A DNA stretch of 64,000 bases, from contig NZ_JBJNRJ010000003.1 in assembly GCF_046233715.1 (NCBI RefSeq), positions 124,001-188,000 on the forward strand. Direction: 5' to 3'. A program made the position numbers and the translations under genes. Of the stretch, positions 16,691-25,027 are shown piece after piece; position 1 is the first letter of the stretch, and every line of letters begins with the position of its first letter. The stretch is from Trujillonella humicola. GTDB taxonomy: Bacteria; Actinomycetota; Actinomycetes; Mycobacteriales; Geodermatophilaceae. The notes under the pieces are model-generated. The model was not told the DNA's origin. It saw nothing but the letters and a program-made list of their open reading frames with translations, and did not search any database.

Positions 16691-17002
16691 GTGTACGCAG
16701 TCGTCAAGGCCGGTGGCCGGCAGCACAAGGTGGCCGTGGGCGACCGGTTCACGGTCAACCGCCTGGCCGGTGAGGCGGGCGACCAGGTCGCGCTGCCCGC
16801 AGTCCTGCTCGTCGACGGCGACACCGTCACCACCGACGCGGCCGCGCTGGCCGGCGTCACGGTGACCGGCGAGATCGTCGGGCACGGCAAGGGCCCGAAG
16901 ATCCGCATCCACAAGTTCAAAAACAAGACCGGCTACCACAAGCGCCAGGGGCACCGTCAGCCGCTGACCGACGTGGTCGTCCGCGACATCACGAAGGGCT
17001 GA
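16691..17002 (+). CDS. rplU: 50S ribosomal protein L21
   Basis: 103 residues, normal length; binds 23S rRNA with L20. YAVVKAGGRQHKVAVGDRF at the start and KIRIHKFKNKTGYHKRQGHR near the end are typical. Two adjacent GTG codons (16688, 16691) could start; family alignment favours the second. AGGAG lies about 8 nt upstream. Followed after 7 nt by rpmA, the usual L21-L27 pair. Confidence 0.97.
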   Translation: MYAVVKAGGRQHKVAVGDRFTVNRLAGEAGDQVALPAVLLVDGDTVTTDAAALAGVTVTGEIVGHGKGPKIRIHKFKNKTGYHKRQGHRQPLTDVVVRDITKG

Positions 17003-17009
17003 CGACGAC

Positions 17010-17267
17010 ATGGCACACAAGAAGGGCGCCTCGTCCTCCCGCAACGGCCGCGACTCGAACGCCCAGCGCCTCGGCGTGAAGCGTTTCGGCGGCCAGGTCG
17101 TCAAGGCCGGCGAGATCATCGTCCGCCAGCGCGGCACCCACTTCCACCCGGGTCTGGGTGTCGGCCGCGGTGGCGACGACACGCTGTTCGCCCTGGAGCC
17201 GGGCTCGGTGACCTTCGGTACCCGCCGCGGTCGCAAGACGGTCTCCATCACGGCCGTCGAGGCCTGA
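17010..17267 (+). CDS. rpmA: 50S ribosomal protein L27
   Basis: 85 residues. AHKKGASSSRNGRDSNAQRL is the classic N-terminus, directly exposed near the peptidyl-transferase centre without a cleaved extension. Lies 7 nt after rplU, as in most bacteria. Confidence 0.98.
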   Translation: MAHKKGASSSRNGRDSNAQRLGVKRFGGQVVKAGEIIVRQRGTHFHPGLGVGRGGDDTLFALEPGSVTFGTRRGRKTVSITAVEA

Positions 17268-17343
17268 CGAAGGACCTCCTCGCCCCCCACGACTCGCCAG
17301 CTCGTCGCGGGGCCCTGCGAGGGGGCCGACACCTACGTGCCGT

Positions 17344-17376
17344 CGAGCGCACGGGCCGACCCGGCCCGTGCGCTCG
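17344..17376 (+). terminator. Hairpin between rpmA and obg
   Basis: Perfect 14-nt arms starting CGAGCGCACGGGCC, loop GACCC. Possible attenuator, as obg lies 38 nt downstream. Confidence 0.6.
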
Positions 17377-17413
17377 CGGCGCTTGACAGGCAGACAGAGG
17401 AGGCGGCGCGGAC

Positions 17414-18895
17414 ATGGCCGCTTTCGTCGACCGCGTGGTCGTCCACGTCTCCGCCGGCAACGGCGGCCACGGCGTGGCCTCGATCCACCGGGAGAAGTTC
17501 AAGCCGCTCGGCGGTCCCGACGGCGGCAACGGCGGCAACGGGGGCGACGTCGTCCTCGAGGTCGACCCGAACGTGCACACGCTGCTGGACTTCCACCACC
17601 GTCCGCACCACAAGGCCGGGAACGGTCGCCCCGGGGAGGGCAGCAACCGGCACGGCGCCCGCGGTGAGGAGCGCGTGCTGCGCGTCCCCCCGGGGAGCGT
17701 CGTCAGCACGCCCGACGGCGAGGTCCTGGCCGACCTCGTCGGCGTCGGCACCCGCGTCGTCGTCGCCCACGGCGGGAAGGGCGGGCTGGGCAACGCCGCC
17801 CTGGCCAACACCCGGCGCAAGGCCCCCGGCTTCGCCCTGCTCGGCGAGCCGGGCGAGGCGCTCGACATCGTCATCGAGCTCAAGAGCATCGCCGACGTCG
17901 GGCTGGTGGGCTTCCCCTCGGCGGGCAAGTCGTCGTTGATCGCCGCGATGTCGGCGGCCCGCCCGAAGATCGCCGACTACCCGTTCACCACGCTGGTCCC
18001 GAACCTCGGCGTGATCCGGGCCGGCGACGTCAGCTTCACGATGGCCGACGTCCCCGGCCTCATCCCCGGCGCCTCGGCCGGCAAGGGCCTCGGCCTGGAG
18101 TTCCTCCGCCACATCGAGCGCTGCGCCGTCCTGGTGCACGTCGTCGACATGGCCACGATGGAGCCCGGCCGCGACCCGGAGAGCGACATCGAGGCCCTCG
18201 AGCACGAGCTCGCGGAGTACTCGGGCGAGGAGATCGACCTCGTGGGGCGGCTGCGGATCGCCGTCCTCAACAAGATCGACGTGCCGGACGCCCGCGAGCT
18301 CGTCGACCTCGTCCGCGCCACCCTGACCGACCGCGGGCTGCAGGTGTTCCCGATCAGCGCCGTGACGGGGGAGGGGCTGCCCGAGCTCGGCTTCGCGCTG
18401 GCCGCCGCGGTCGAGGAGCACCGGGCCTCGCTGCCCGAGCCCGAGCCGGTGCGCCTGACGCTGACCCCGCGCGCGGTCGACGACACCGGGTTCACCGTCG
18501 AGCCGGACCCCGAGTACGGCGGCTTCGTCGTCCGCGGCGTCAAGCCCGAGCGGTGGGTGCGCCAGACCGACTTCACCAACGACGAGGCCGTCGGCTTCCT
18601 CGCCGACCGGCTCAACCGGCTCGGCGTCGAGGACGCCCTGGAGAAGGCCGGGGCGGTCGAGGGCGACCAGGTCACCATCGGCGACGTCAGCTTCGACTTC
18701 GTGCCGACGCTGCCCGCCGGGACGCTGTCGGTCGAGGAGACCGCCGGCCTGGGTGGGCGGGGGACCGACGCGCGCATCGACGCCCCGCACCGGGTCCGGG
18801 CCGCCGAGCGCCTGGCGGCCAAGAAGGCCCGCCGGGTGCCCTACGAGCTGACCGAGACCTGGTCCGACGACGACCTCCCCGGGGACGACCGGTGA
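17414..18895 (+). CDS. obg: GTPase Obg/CgtA
   Basis: 493 residues. Ribosome-assembly and stress GTPase. The glycine-rich Obg fold (HVSAGNGGHGVASIHREKF) is followed by the GTPase domain: G1 GFPSAGKSS near residue 166, G3 DVPGL, G4 NKID. The C-terminal Obg-extension (about residues 350-425) includes FVVRGVKPERWVRQTDF. The C-terminus is acidic. GAGGAGG lies upstream of the ATG. Its stop overlaps the proB start by GTGA, so the two genes are coupled. Confidence 0.97.
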   Translation: MAAFVDRVVVHVSAGNGGHGVASIHREKFKPLGGPDGGNGGNGGDVVLEVDPNVHTLLDFHHRPHHKAGNGRPGEGSNRHGARGEERVLRVPPGSVVSTPDGEVLADLVGVGTRVVVAHGGKGGLGNAALANTRRKAPGFALLGEPGEALDIVIELKSIADVGLVGFPSAGKSSLIAAMSAARPKIADYPFTTLVPNLGVIRAGDVSFTMADVPGLIPGASAGKGLGLEFLRHIERCAVLVHVVDMATMEPGRDPESDIEALEHELAEYSGEEIDLVGRLRIAVLNKIDVPDARELVDLVRATLTDRGLQVFPISAVTGEGLPELGFALAAAVEEHRASLPEPEPVRLTLTPRAVDDTGFTVEPDPEYGGFVVRGVKPERWVRQTDFTNDEAVGFLADRLNRLGVEDALEKAGAVEGDQVTIGDVSFDFVPTLPAGTLSVEETAGLGGRGTDARIDAPHRVRAAERLAAKKARRVPYELTETWSDDDLPGDDR

Positions 18896-20028
18896 GCCTG
18901 CGGGAGCAGATCGCCGGTGCCCGCCGGGTTGTGGTGAAGGTCGGCTCGTCGTCGCTGACCACGCTGCCCGGCGGGCTGGACGTGGCCAAGCTGACCGCGC
19001 TGGTCGACGCGCTCGGCACCGTGCGGACCGGGGGCCGCGAGGTGGTGCTGGTGTCCTCGGGGGCCATCGCTGCGGGGCTCGCGCCGCTGGGCGTCGAGGG
19101 CCGGCCGCGGGACCTGGCCACCGCGCAGGCCGCGGCCAGCGTCGGGCAGCTGCGGCTGGTGCAGACCTACGCCGACGCCTTCGGCCGGCACGGCGTGACC
19201 GTCGGCCAGGTCCTGCTGACCGCGGACGACCTGACCCGGCGCAGCCACTACCGCAACGCCCACCGCACCGTCGACCGGCTGCTCACCCTCGGCGTCCTCC
19301 CGATCGTCAACGAGAACGACACGGTGGCCACCGAGGAGATCCGGTTCGGCGACAACGACCGGCTGGCGGCGCTGGTCGCCCACGTGGCGCAGGCCGACGC
19401 GCTGCTGCTGCTGTCCGACGTCGACGGCGTGTACGACGGCGATCCCCGCACCGGCCCGGCGCAGCTGGTCGACACGGTGGCCGACGCCGCCGACCTGGCC
19501 GCGGTCACCCTCGGCTCGGCCTCCCGCAACGGCGTGGGCACCGGCGGGATGGCGACGAAGGTGGAGGCCGCGCTGATCGCGGCCCGCGCGGGCGTGCCCG
19601 TCGTCGTCACCTCGACCGTCCAGGTGGCCGCGGCGCTGGCCGGCGAGCGGGTGGGCACGCTCTTCCTCCCGTCCGGCCGGCGGCCCTCCGCGCGGCAGTT
19701 CTGGTTGCGCTACGCCAGCCGCCCGCGCGGCCGGCTGGTGCTCGACGAGGGCGCGGTGCGCGCGGTCCGCGAGCGCAACGCCTCGCTGCTCGCCGCCGGG
19801 ATCACCGGCGCGATCGGCGAGTTCCTGGCCGACGACCCGGTCGAGCTCGTCGGGCCGGACGGCGTCGTCGTCGCCCGCGGCCTGGTCGCCTACGACGCCT
19901 CCGAGCTGCCGGCGCTGTTCGGCCGCAAGACCGGCGACCTCGACCCGGAGTACCGCCGGGAGGTCGTCCACCGCGACGAGATGGTGCTGGTCGGCCCCCG
20001 GCCCCCGAAGCCGGTTCCGACCGCCTGA
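18892..20028 (+). CDS. proB: Glutamate 5-kinase
   Basis: 378 residues. First step of proline synthesis. Amino-acid kinase domain with VVVKVGSSSLT, SSGAIAAG, PIVNENDTV and LLSDVDGVYDGDP, then a C-terminal PUA domain (RLVLDEGAVRAVRERNASLL). The GTG start overlaps the obg stop. ProA lies about 2.8 kb downstream, separated by def and four accessory genes. Confidence 0.97.
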   Translation: MSLREQIAGARRVVVKVGSSSLTTLPGGLDVAKLTALVDALGTVRTGGREVVLVSSGAIAAGLAPLGVEGRPRDLATAQAAASVGQLRLVQTYADAFGRHGVTVGQVLLTADDLTRRSHYRNAHRTVDRLLTLGVLPIVNENDTVATEEIRFGDNDRLAALVAHVAQADALLLLSDVDGVYDGDPRTGPAQLVDTVADAADLAAVTLGSASRNGVGTGGMATKVEAALIAARAGVPVVVTSTVQVAAALAGERVGTLFLPSGRRPSARQFWLRYASRPRGRLVLDEGAVRAVRERNASLLAAGITGAIGEFLADDPVELVGPDGVVVARGLVAYDASELPALFGRKTGDLDPEYRREVVHRDEMVLVGPRPPKPVPTA

Positions 20029-20041
20029 GAGACTGCCGCGC

Positions 20042-20524
20042 GTGACGATCCGCCCGATCCGCGAACTCGGCGACCCGGTGCTGCGCACCCCGGCCGACCC
20101 CGTGCGCGCCTTCGACAAGGAGCTCGCCGCCCTCGTCCGCGACCTCGAGGAGACCGTCGACCACCCCGGCCGGGCCGGCCTCGCGGCCCCGCAGATCGGG
20201 GTGAGCGCCCGGGCGTTCAGCTACAACATCGACGGCGTCATCGGCCACGTGGTCAACCCGCGGTTGGTGGAGCTGTCGGAGGAGACCCAGGACGGCGACG
20301 AGGGCTGCCTGTCCGTGCCGGGCATCTGGGCCCCGACGGTGCGCGCGATGCACGCCGCGGTGGAGGGCTTCGACGTGCACGGGGCACCGGTGCGGGTCGA
20401 GGGCAGCGGGCTGATGGCCCGCTGCCTGCAGCACGAGGTGGACCACCTCGACGGCAAGGTCTTCCTCGACCGGCTGACCGGTGACGCGCGCAAGGCCGCG
20501 CTGCGCGCGCTGAACGCGCGCTAG
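20042..20524 (+). CDS. def: Peptide deformylase
   Basis: 160 residues. Removes the formyl group from nascent N-formyl-Met. All three motifs are intact: GLAAPQIGV (about 46), EGCLS (about 87) and HEVDH (about 130), which give the metal-binding Cys and two His and the catalytic Glu. GTG start 13 nt after the proB stop. Ends with TAG. Confidence 0.97.
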   Translation: MTIRPIRELGDPVLRTPADPVRAFDKELAALVRDLEETVDHPGRAGLAAPQIGVSARAFSYNIDGVIGHVVNPRLVELSEETQDGDEGCLSVPGIWAPTVRAMHAAVEGFDVHGAPVRVEGSGLMARCLQHEVDHLDGKVFLDRLTGDARKAALRALNAR

Positions 20525-20534
20525 CGCGGCTGGT

Positions 20535-20540
20535 TACGGT
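20535..20540 (+). promoter_or_regulatory. -10 box of the PEP-mutase-like gene (leaderless)
   Basis: TACGGT 6 nt before the GTG at 20547. Confidence 0.45.
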
Positions 20541-20546
20541 CGCCGG

Positions 20547-21329
20547 GTGACCGACCTCGCCGCCCGCGCCCGCACGCTCCTCGACCTGCACGCCGCCCCG
20601 GAGATCCTCGTCCTCGCCAACGTGTGGGACGTCGTCTCCGCGCGGGTCGTCGCCGCCACCGACGGGGTCCGCGCGCTGGCCACCGCCAGCCACTCCATCG
20701 CCGCGACCTTCGGCTACGAGGACGGCGAGAACATCCCGCTGGCCCTGCACCTGGACATGGTCGAGCTGATCACCTCCGCGGTGGACCTGCCGGTGAGCAT
20801 GGACATGGAGGCCGGTTACGGCGACCCGGGGGAGACGGCGCGCCGGGCGATCGTCGCCGGCGCGGTCGGGGGCAACCTCGAGGACGAGATGCGGCCGCTG
20901 GACGACGCCGTCGCCGCGGTCGAGGCGGTGCTCCGGGCCGGCCGGGACGCCGGCATCGACTTCGTGCTCAACGCCCGCACCGACGCGTTCCTCCTGGCCC
21001 CCCGGGACGCCGACCGCGGCGAGCTGGTCGCCGAGGCGGTCCGCCGCGGCCGCGCGTTCCTCGAGGCCGGCGCCCCGGTGGTGTTCGTGCCCCGGTTGGT
21101 CGACCGGGACGAGATCGCCGCGGTCGTCGAGGGGCTGGGCCGGGGGAAGCTGTCGCTGATCAGCGTGCCCGGCGCCTCGCCGTCGGCGCGGGAGATGCAG
21201 GAGCTGGGCGTCGCCCGGGTCTCCACCGGCCCGTTCACCCAGCGGGTCGCGCTGACCGCGCTGCAGGACGCCACCGCCGAGCTGGTCGGCGGCGGCGTCC
21301 TGCCGCCCGGCACCCGCACGCTGAACTGA
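20547..21329 (+). CDS. Isocitrate lyase/phosphoenolpyruvate mutase family protein
   Basis: 260 residues. TIM-barrel carbon-carbon lyase superfamily: LANVWDVVSARV, the Asp-rich MDMEAGYGD strand that binds Mg, and VLNARTDAFL. The Cys of the isocitrate-lyase KKCGH motif is absent; the corresponding loop reads NLEDEMRPLDD. It is therefore not an isocitrate lyase and may act on another 2-oxo or phosphono acid. The start GTG is 6 nt after TACGGT. The gene is convergent with the next one, with a 4-nt gap between stops. Confidence 0.88.
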   Translation: MTDLAARARTLLDLHAAPEILVLANVWDVVSARVVAATDGVRALATASHSIAATFGYEDGENIPLALHLDMVELITSAVDLPVSMDMEAGYGDPGETARRAIVAGAVGGNLEDEMRPLDDAVAAVEAVLRAGRDAGIDFVLNARTDAFLLAPRDADRGELVAEAVRRGRAFLEAGAPVVFVPRLVDRDEIAAVVEGLGRGKLSLISVPGASPSAREMQELGVARVSTGPFTQRVALTALQDATAELVGGGVLPPGTRTLN

Positions 21330-21333
21330 GCGG

Positions 21334-21642
21334 TCAGACCGCGACCCCGGCCGCCGGGAGGACCAGCCCGCGGACCTCGAACGGGGTGATGACCTCCTCC
21401 GGGGGTGCTGCCCCGGCCAGGACCTCGGCCATCACCGGCCCGACGACCTCGCGGCCGGCGCGCTCGTAGTCCTCCCGGGACCGCCACACCTCGATGACCT
21501 GCATGCCGTCGGTGGTCTGCCGGGCCAGGTGCACCAGCAGGCCGTCGAACGAGTCCCCGAACCGCTCGAGCATCCTCCGGTGCACGTCGTCGTAGACCTC
21601 CGCCGGCAGGCCGGGGACGTCCGTCGTCACCGCGTACGTCAT
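21334..21642 (-). CDS. Small dimeric alpha/beta-barrel (ABM-like) protein
   Basis: 102 residues. The pattern VYDDVHRRML...FDGLLVHLARQTTDGMQVIEVWRSREDYERA fits the ferredoxin-like dimeric alpha/beta-barrel domain found in antibiotic-biosynthesis-monooxygenase-like and stress proteins. The enzymatic role, if any, is unknown. Its ATG overlaps the stop of the upstream isomerase-like gene by ATGA; GAGGAGGAC lies just upstream. It is probably co-transcribed with that gene under the MarR protein encoded divergently. Confidence 0.8.
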   Translation of the reverse strand: MTYAVTTDVPGLPAEVYDDVHRRMLERFGDSFDGLLVHLARQTTDGMQVIEVWRSREDYERAGREVVGPVMAEVLAGAAPPEEVITPFEVRGLVLPAAGVAV

Positions 21643-22298
21643 GTCGTCCTCCTCGTCCCGTCGCGGTGGACCGGTGCCGCCGCGAGCTCGCGGGCGCCGT
21701 CGCCCTCGAGGTGCTCCAGCGCGGCCGCCGTCCGTCCGGTCACCAGGAGCAGGACGGCGGATGCGGGGCCGCGGACGGGCGCGCCCTCGCCGAGCACGAG
21801 GTCCGCGTCCTCCGCGGTGAGCCGGTAGCCGGCCAGCCGCCGCCGGACGCCGAACGGGAAGCTCATCGCGTACGCCCGCCGGGCCGCGACGGCCGCCGCC
21901 TCCGGCGGCACCGGGCGGCTGCGGCCGAGCGGGACGGTCATGTCCTGCCCGTGGACGAGGACGTCGGTCAGCGGCTCGACCGGGCTGACGAACGGAGCCC
22001 GGCGACGGGAGCCGACCATCGCGCGCAGCTGCGCGGCGTACTCGGCGGGCGGACGGCCGGCGGCGCGCAGGGCGGTGTCGCGGATCATCCGGTCGAAGCT
22101 CCCCCGGGCCCGGATCGCCTCGACGGTCGCGGCCCGGTAGCCCATGTGGGCGAGGGTCAGGTGGGCCGCGACGTGGCCCACCTGCCAGGCGTCGCATAGG
22201 GACGGGGCCGCCCACTCCGCCGGTGTGAGGTCCTCGAGGAGGTCGGCGAGGCCGGCCCGCTCGGTGTCGATCGTGCGCCAGACGGTGTCGACGTCCAT
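21639..22298 (-). CDS. Maleylpyruvate-isomerase-family mycothiol-dependent enzyme
   Basis: 219 residues. The DinB-like four-helix metal-binding N-terminal domain is recognisable: VWRTIDTERAGLADLLEDL, then WQVGHVAAHLTLAHMG with the conserved His, and later DVLVHGQDM with the second His. This is the TIGR03083/MDMPI family, using mycothiol as thiol cofactor. The substrate is unknown. Its start faces marR across a 69-bp region holding two palindromic operators. Confidence 0.87.
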   Translation of the reverse strand: MDVDTVWRTIDTERAGLADLLEDLTPAEWAAPSLCDAWQVGHVAAHLTLAHMGYRAATVEAIRARGSFDRMIRDTALRAAGRPPAEYAAQLRAMVGSRRRAPFVSPVEPLTDVLVHGQDMTVPLGRSRPVPPEAAAVAARRAYAMSFPFGVRRRLAGYRLTAEDADLVLGEGAPVRGPASAVLLLVTGRTAAALEHLEGDGARELAAAPVHRDGTRRTT

Positions 22299-22313
22299 GA
22301 GCGCTCCCGGGTC

Positions 22314-22328
22314 GTCAGTTAGACTGAC
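22314..22328. promoter_or_regulatory. MarR-type operator 1
   Basis: Perfect palindrome GTCAGT-TAG-ACTGAC in the divergent promoter region. It contains TAGACT (22320-22325), a likely -10 box for marR, so a bound repressor would block that promoter. Confidence 0.65.
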
Positions 22329-22334
22329 AGTCTC

Positions 22335-22349
22335 GTCAGAGAGGCTGAC
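22335..22349. promoter_or_regulatory. MarR-type operator 2
   Basis: GTCAG-AGAGG-CTGAC; same half-site as operator 1, centre 21 bp away, that is two helical turns and so on the same DNA face. Confidence 0.6.
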
Positions 22350-22367
22350 CATCGTCAAGGGGTGCGC

Positions 22368-22802
22368 GTGACCGTCGAGCCGAACCTGGGGTTGCTCTGC
22401 TTCTTCCCCTACCGCGCCCTGGAGTCGCGCGTGCTGGCGGCGCTGGCCGAGGCGGGGTTCGACGACATCACCCTGGCGCAGGGCCGGATCGCGGCGCGGA
22501 TCGGCGAGCACGGGACCCGCCTGACCGCCCTCGCGGCGCAGGCGCAGGTCACCAAGCAGACCGCGGGCTTCCTCGTCGAGCAGCTCGAACGCGCCGGGTA
22601 CGTGCACCGGGTCCCCGATCCGACCGACGGCCGCGCCCGGCTGGTCTGCTTCGCCGACCGCGGCCGGGCCGCCGTCGCCGTCGCGCGCCGGGTGGAGGCC
22701 CAGGTCGAGGCGGAGTGGACCGCTCACCTCGGCGAAGACGACACCCGGACCCTGCGGCGGTCGCTCACCCGGCTGCGCGAGGTCACCGACCCCTGGCGCT
22801 GA
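22368..22802 (+). CDS. MarR-family transcriptional regulator
   Basis: 144 residues. Winged helix: RLTALAAQAQVTKQTAGFLVEQLERAGYVHRVPDPTDGRARL, with the recognition helix VTKQTAGFLVEQL and the wing DPTDGRARLV. Of two in-frame GTG codons, 22368 is preferred because AAGGGG lies 5 nt before it, whereas 22362 overlaps that sequence. Family members repress themselves and a divergent gene; the two palindromes at 22314-22349 fit this. Confidence 0.9.
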   Translation: MTVEPNLGLLCFFPYRALESRVLAALAEAGFDDITLAQGRIAARIGEHGTRLTALAAQAQVTKQTAGFLVEQLERAGYVHRVPDPTDGRARLVCFADRGRAAVAVARRVEAQVEAEWTAHLGEDDTRTLRRSLTRLREVTDPWR

Positions 22803-22829
22803 GGCGCCGGGAGGCGGGCGCCTGCGCGC

Positions 22830-22835
22830 TACCCT
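22830..22835 (+). promoter_or_regulatory. proA -10 box (leaderless)
   Basis: TACCCT 7 nt before the proA GTG. Confidence 0.5.
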
Positions 22836-22842
22836 CGCGGAC

Positions 22843-24096
22843 GTGTCCGCCGTCGCCTCCCTGCCGTTGATCGGGGCCGCCGCGCTGCGCGCCCGCGCCG
22901 CCTCGAGGGTGCTGCGCACGCTGCCGACCGACGTGAAGGACGCCGCGCTCTCGGCGATGGCCGACGCGCTGGTCGAGCGGACCGAGGAGATCCTGGCGGC
23001 CAACGCGGCCGACGTGGCGGCCGCCGCGGCCGACGGCACCGCGGAGTCGGTGCTGGACCGGCTGCGGCTGGACGCGGCCCGGGTCGCCGGCGTGGCCGCG
23101 GCGCTGCGCGAGCTCGTGGCACTGCCCGACCCGGTGGGCGACGTCGTCCGCGGGTCGCGGCTGCCCAACGGGCTGCAGCTGCGCCAGGTCCGGGTGCCCT
23201 TCGGCGTGGTGGGCGTCGTCTACGAGGCCCGGCCCAACGTGACCGTGGACGCGGCCGGGCTGTGCCTGAAGAGCGGCAACGCGGCCCTGCTGCGCGGGTC
23301 GGCCTCGGCCTTCGGCACCAACACCGCACTGGTCGCCGTCCTCGCCGAGGCCGCGGAGAAGGCCGGGCTGCCGGCCGGCTCGATCGAGCTGCTGCCGGCC
23401 GACCGCGCGTCGGTGGGGGAGCTGCTCGGGGCGCGCGGCTTCGTCGACGTGGTCATCCCGCGCGGTGGCGCCTCGCTGATCCAGCGGGTGGTGCTCGAGG
23501 CGAAGGTGCCGGTGATCGAGACCGGCGTCGGCAACTGCCACGTCTACGTCGACGCCTCGGCCGACCCGGCGATGGCCGAGGCGATCGTGCTGAACTCCAA
23601 GACCCACCGGGTCAGCGTCTGCAACTCCGCCGAGACGCTGCTGGTGCACCGCGACTTCCCCGCCCTGCCGCGGCTGCTGGCCGCGCTCGGGCAGGCGGGG
23701 GTGACGCTGCACGGGGACGACCCGGTGCAGGCCGCCTTCGGCGCCGTCGTCCCGGCGACCGACGAGGACTGGGCCGCCGAGTACCTGTCGATGGACATGG
23801 CCGTGCGCGTGGTCGAGGACCTGCCCGCCGCCCTGGAGCACATCGCGCGGTGGGGGAGCGGGCACACCGAGGCGATCGTGGCCGACTCCGCCCGTGCGAT
23901 CGCGGACTTCACCGCGGGCGTCGACGCGGCCGCGATCATGGTCAACGCCTCGACCCGGTTCACCGACGGCGGGGAGTTCGGCTTCGGCGCCGAGATCGGC
24001 ATCTCCACCCAGAAGCTGCACGCCCGGGGGCCGCTGGGCCTGCCGGAGCTGACCTCCACCACCTACGTCGTCACCGGAGACGGTCACACCCGCTGA
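22843..24096 (+). CDS. proA: Gamma-glutamyl phosphate reductase
   Basis: 417 residues, normal length. NADPH-dependent second step of proline synthesis. Aldehyde-dehydrogenase-like fold: VPFGVVGVVYEARPNVTVD, IPRGGASLI, the catalytic Cys region NSKTHRVSVCNSAETLL, and the EFGFGAEIGISTQKLHARGP end block. It has its own leaderless promoter and is not in an operon with proB. Confidence 0.97.
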   Translation: MSAVASLPLIGAAALRARAASRVLRTLPTDVKDAALSAMADALVERTEEILAANAADVAAAAADGTAESVLDRLRLDAARVAGVAAALRELVALPDPVGDVVRGSRLPNGLQLRQVRVPFGVVGVVYEARPNVTVDAAGLCLKSGNAALLRGSASAFGTNTALVAVLAEAAEKAGLPAGSIELLPADRASVGELLGARGFVDVVIPRGGASLIQRVVLEAKVPVIETGVGNCHVYVDASADPAMAEAIVLNSKTHRVSVCNSAETLLVHRDFPALPRLLAALGQAGVTLHGDDPVQAAFGAVVPATDEDWAAEYLSMDMAVRVVEDLPAALEHIARWGSGHTEAIVADSARAIADFTAGVDAAAIMVNASTRFTDGGEFGFGAEIGISTQKLHARGPLGLPELTSTTYVVTGDGHTR

Positions 24097-24136
24097 CCCG
24101 CTCCGCTGGCACCCAGCCCCTTCCGTCAGGAGCCCC

Positions 24137-25027
24137 ATGCCCCGCCCGCCGACGCAGCTGCCGCAGTTCTCCTCGGTCTCCGACGTCGCCAAGCGGTTGT
24201 CGGCGGCGGGCTACCTGCCGGACAAGCAGATCGCCACGACCGTCTTCCTCGCCGACCGCCTGGGCAAGCCGCTGCTGGTCGAGGGACCGGCCGGTACCGG
24301 CAAGACCGAGCTGGCCAAGGCCCTGGCCGCCGCCACGGACGCCGAGCTGATCCGGCTGCAGTGCTACGAGGGGCTCGACGAGGCCCGCGCGCTCTACGAG
24401 TGGAACTACAAGAAGCAGCTGCTGCGCATCCAGGCGTCGCAGGCCTCGGCGGAGGCCGCGGACTGGGAGACCGTGCACGACGACATCTTCGGCGAGGAGT
24501 TCCTGCTCGCCCGGCCGCTGCTCACCGCGATCCGGCGGACCGAGCCGACCGTGCTGCTCATCGACGAGACCGACAAGGCCGACGTCGAGGTGGAGGGCCT
24601 GCTGCTGGAGGTGCTCAGCGACTTCCAGGTCACCATCCCCGAGCTCGGCACCGTCACGGCCACCCGCCGCCCGACCGTCGTCCTCACCTCGAACGCGACC
24701 CGGGAGCTGTCCGAGGCGCTCAAGCGCCGGTGCCTGTACCTGGCGCTGGACTACCCGAGCGCCGAGCGGGAGCGGGAGATCGTGCTCTCCCGGGTGCCCG
24801 ATCTGGCGCCGGGGCTGGCCGAGCAGCTGGTGCGCACCATCCGCACGCTGCGGGCGCTGGAGCTCAAGAAGTCGCCGTCGATCTCCGAGACGCTCGACTG
24901 GGCGCAGACCCTGCTCGAGCTGGGCCTGGACACCCTGGACGAGTCGGCGATCGGCGAGACGCTGGGCGTGGTGCTCAAGCACGCCAGCGACCAGGAGCGG
25001 GCCGCGGCCGAGCTGCGGTTGAACTGA
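24137..25027 (+). CDS. MoxR-type AAA ATPase
   Basis: 296 residues. Walker A GPAGTGKTE near residue 50, Walker B VLLIDETDKAD near 137, sensor region VVLTSNATRELSEALKRRCLYL. MoxR ATPases act with VWA-domain partners as chaperones that insert metals or cofactors or assemble complexes. The stop overlaps the start of the VWA gene (TGATG), so the pair is coupled. The client protein is unknown; no dehydrogenase of the CoxE/Mox type is next to it. Confidence 0.92.
   Translation: MPRPPTQLPQFSSVSDVAKRLSAAGYLPDKQIATTVFLADRLGKPLLVEGPAGTGKTELAKALAAATDAELIRLQCYEGLDEARALYEWNYKKQLLRIQASQASAEAADWETVHDDIFGEEFLLARPLLTAIRRTEPTVLLIDETDKADVEVEGLLLEVLSDFQVTIPELGTVTATRRPTVVLTSNATRELSEALKRRCLYLALDYPSAEREREIVLSRVPDLAPGLAEQLVRTIRTLRALELKKSPSISETLDWAQTLLELGLDTLDESAIGETLGVVLKHASDQERAAAELRLN

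Noticed and set aside
12106..16926. A 1606-codon open frame on the minus strand
   Set aside because: It mirrors RNase E and its neighbours and is a GC-bias shadow; the Arg/Gly/Leu-rich translation matches no family, while the plus strand has clear domains.
17383..17388. TTGACA before obg as a -35 box
   Set aside because: No -10 box is found 16-18 bp downstream; the position where it should be is the ribosome-binding site and start codon.
20547..21329. Isocitrate lyase
   Set aside because: It is too short and lacks the KKCGH active-site motif; only the superfamily is supported.
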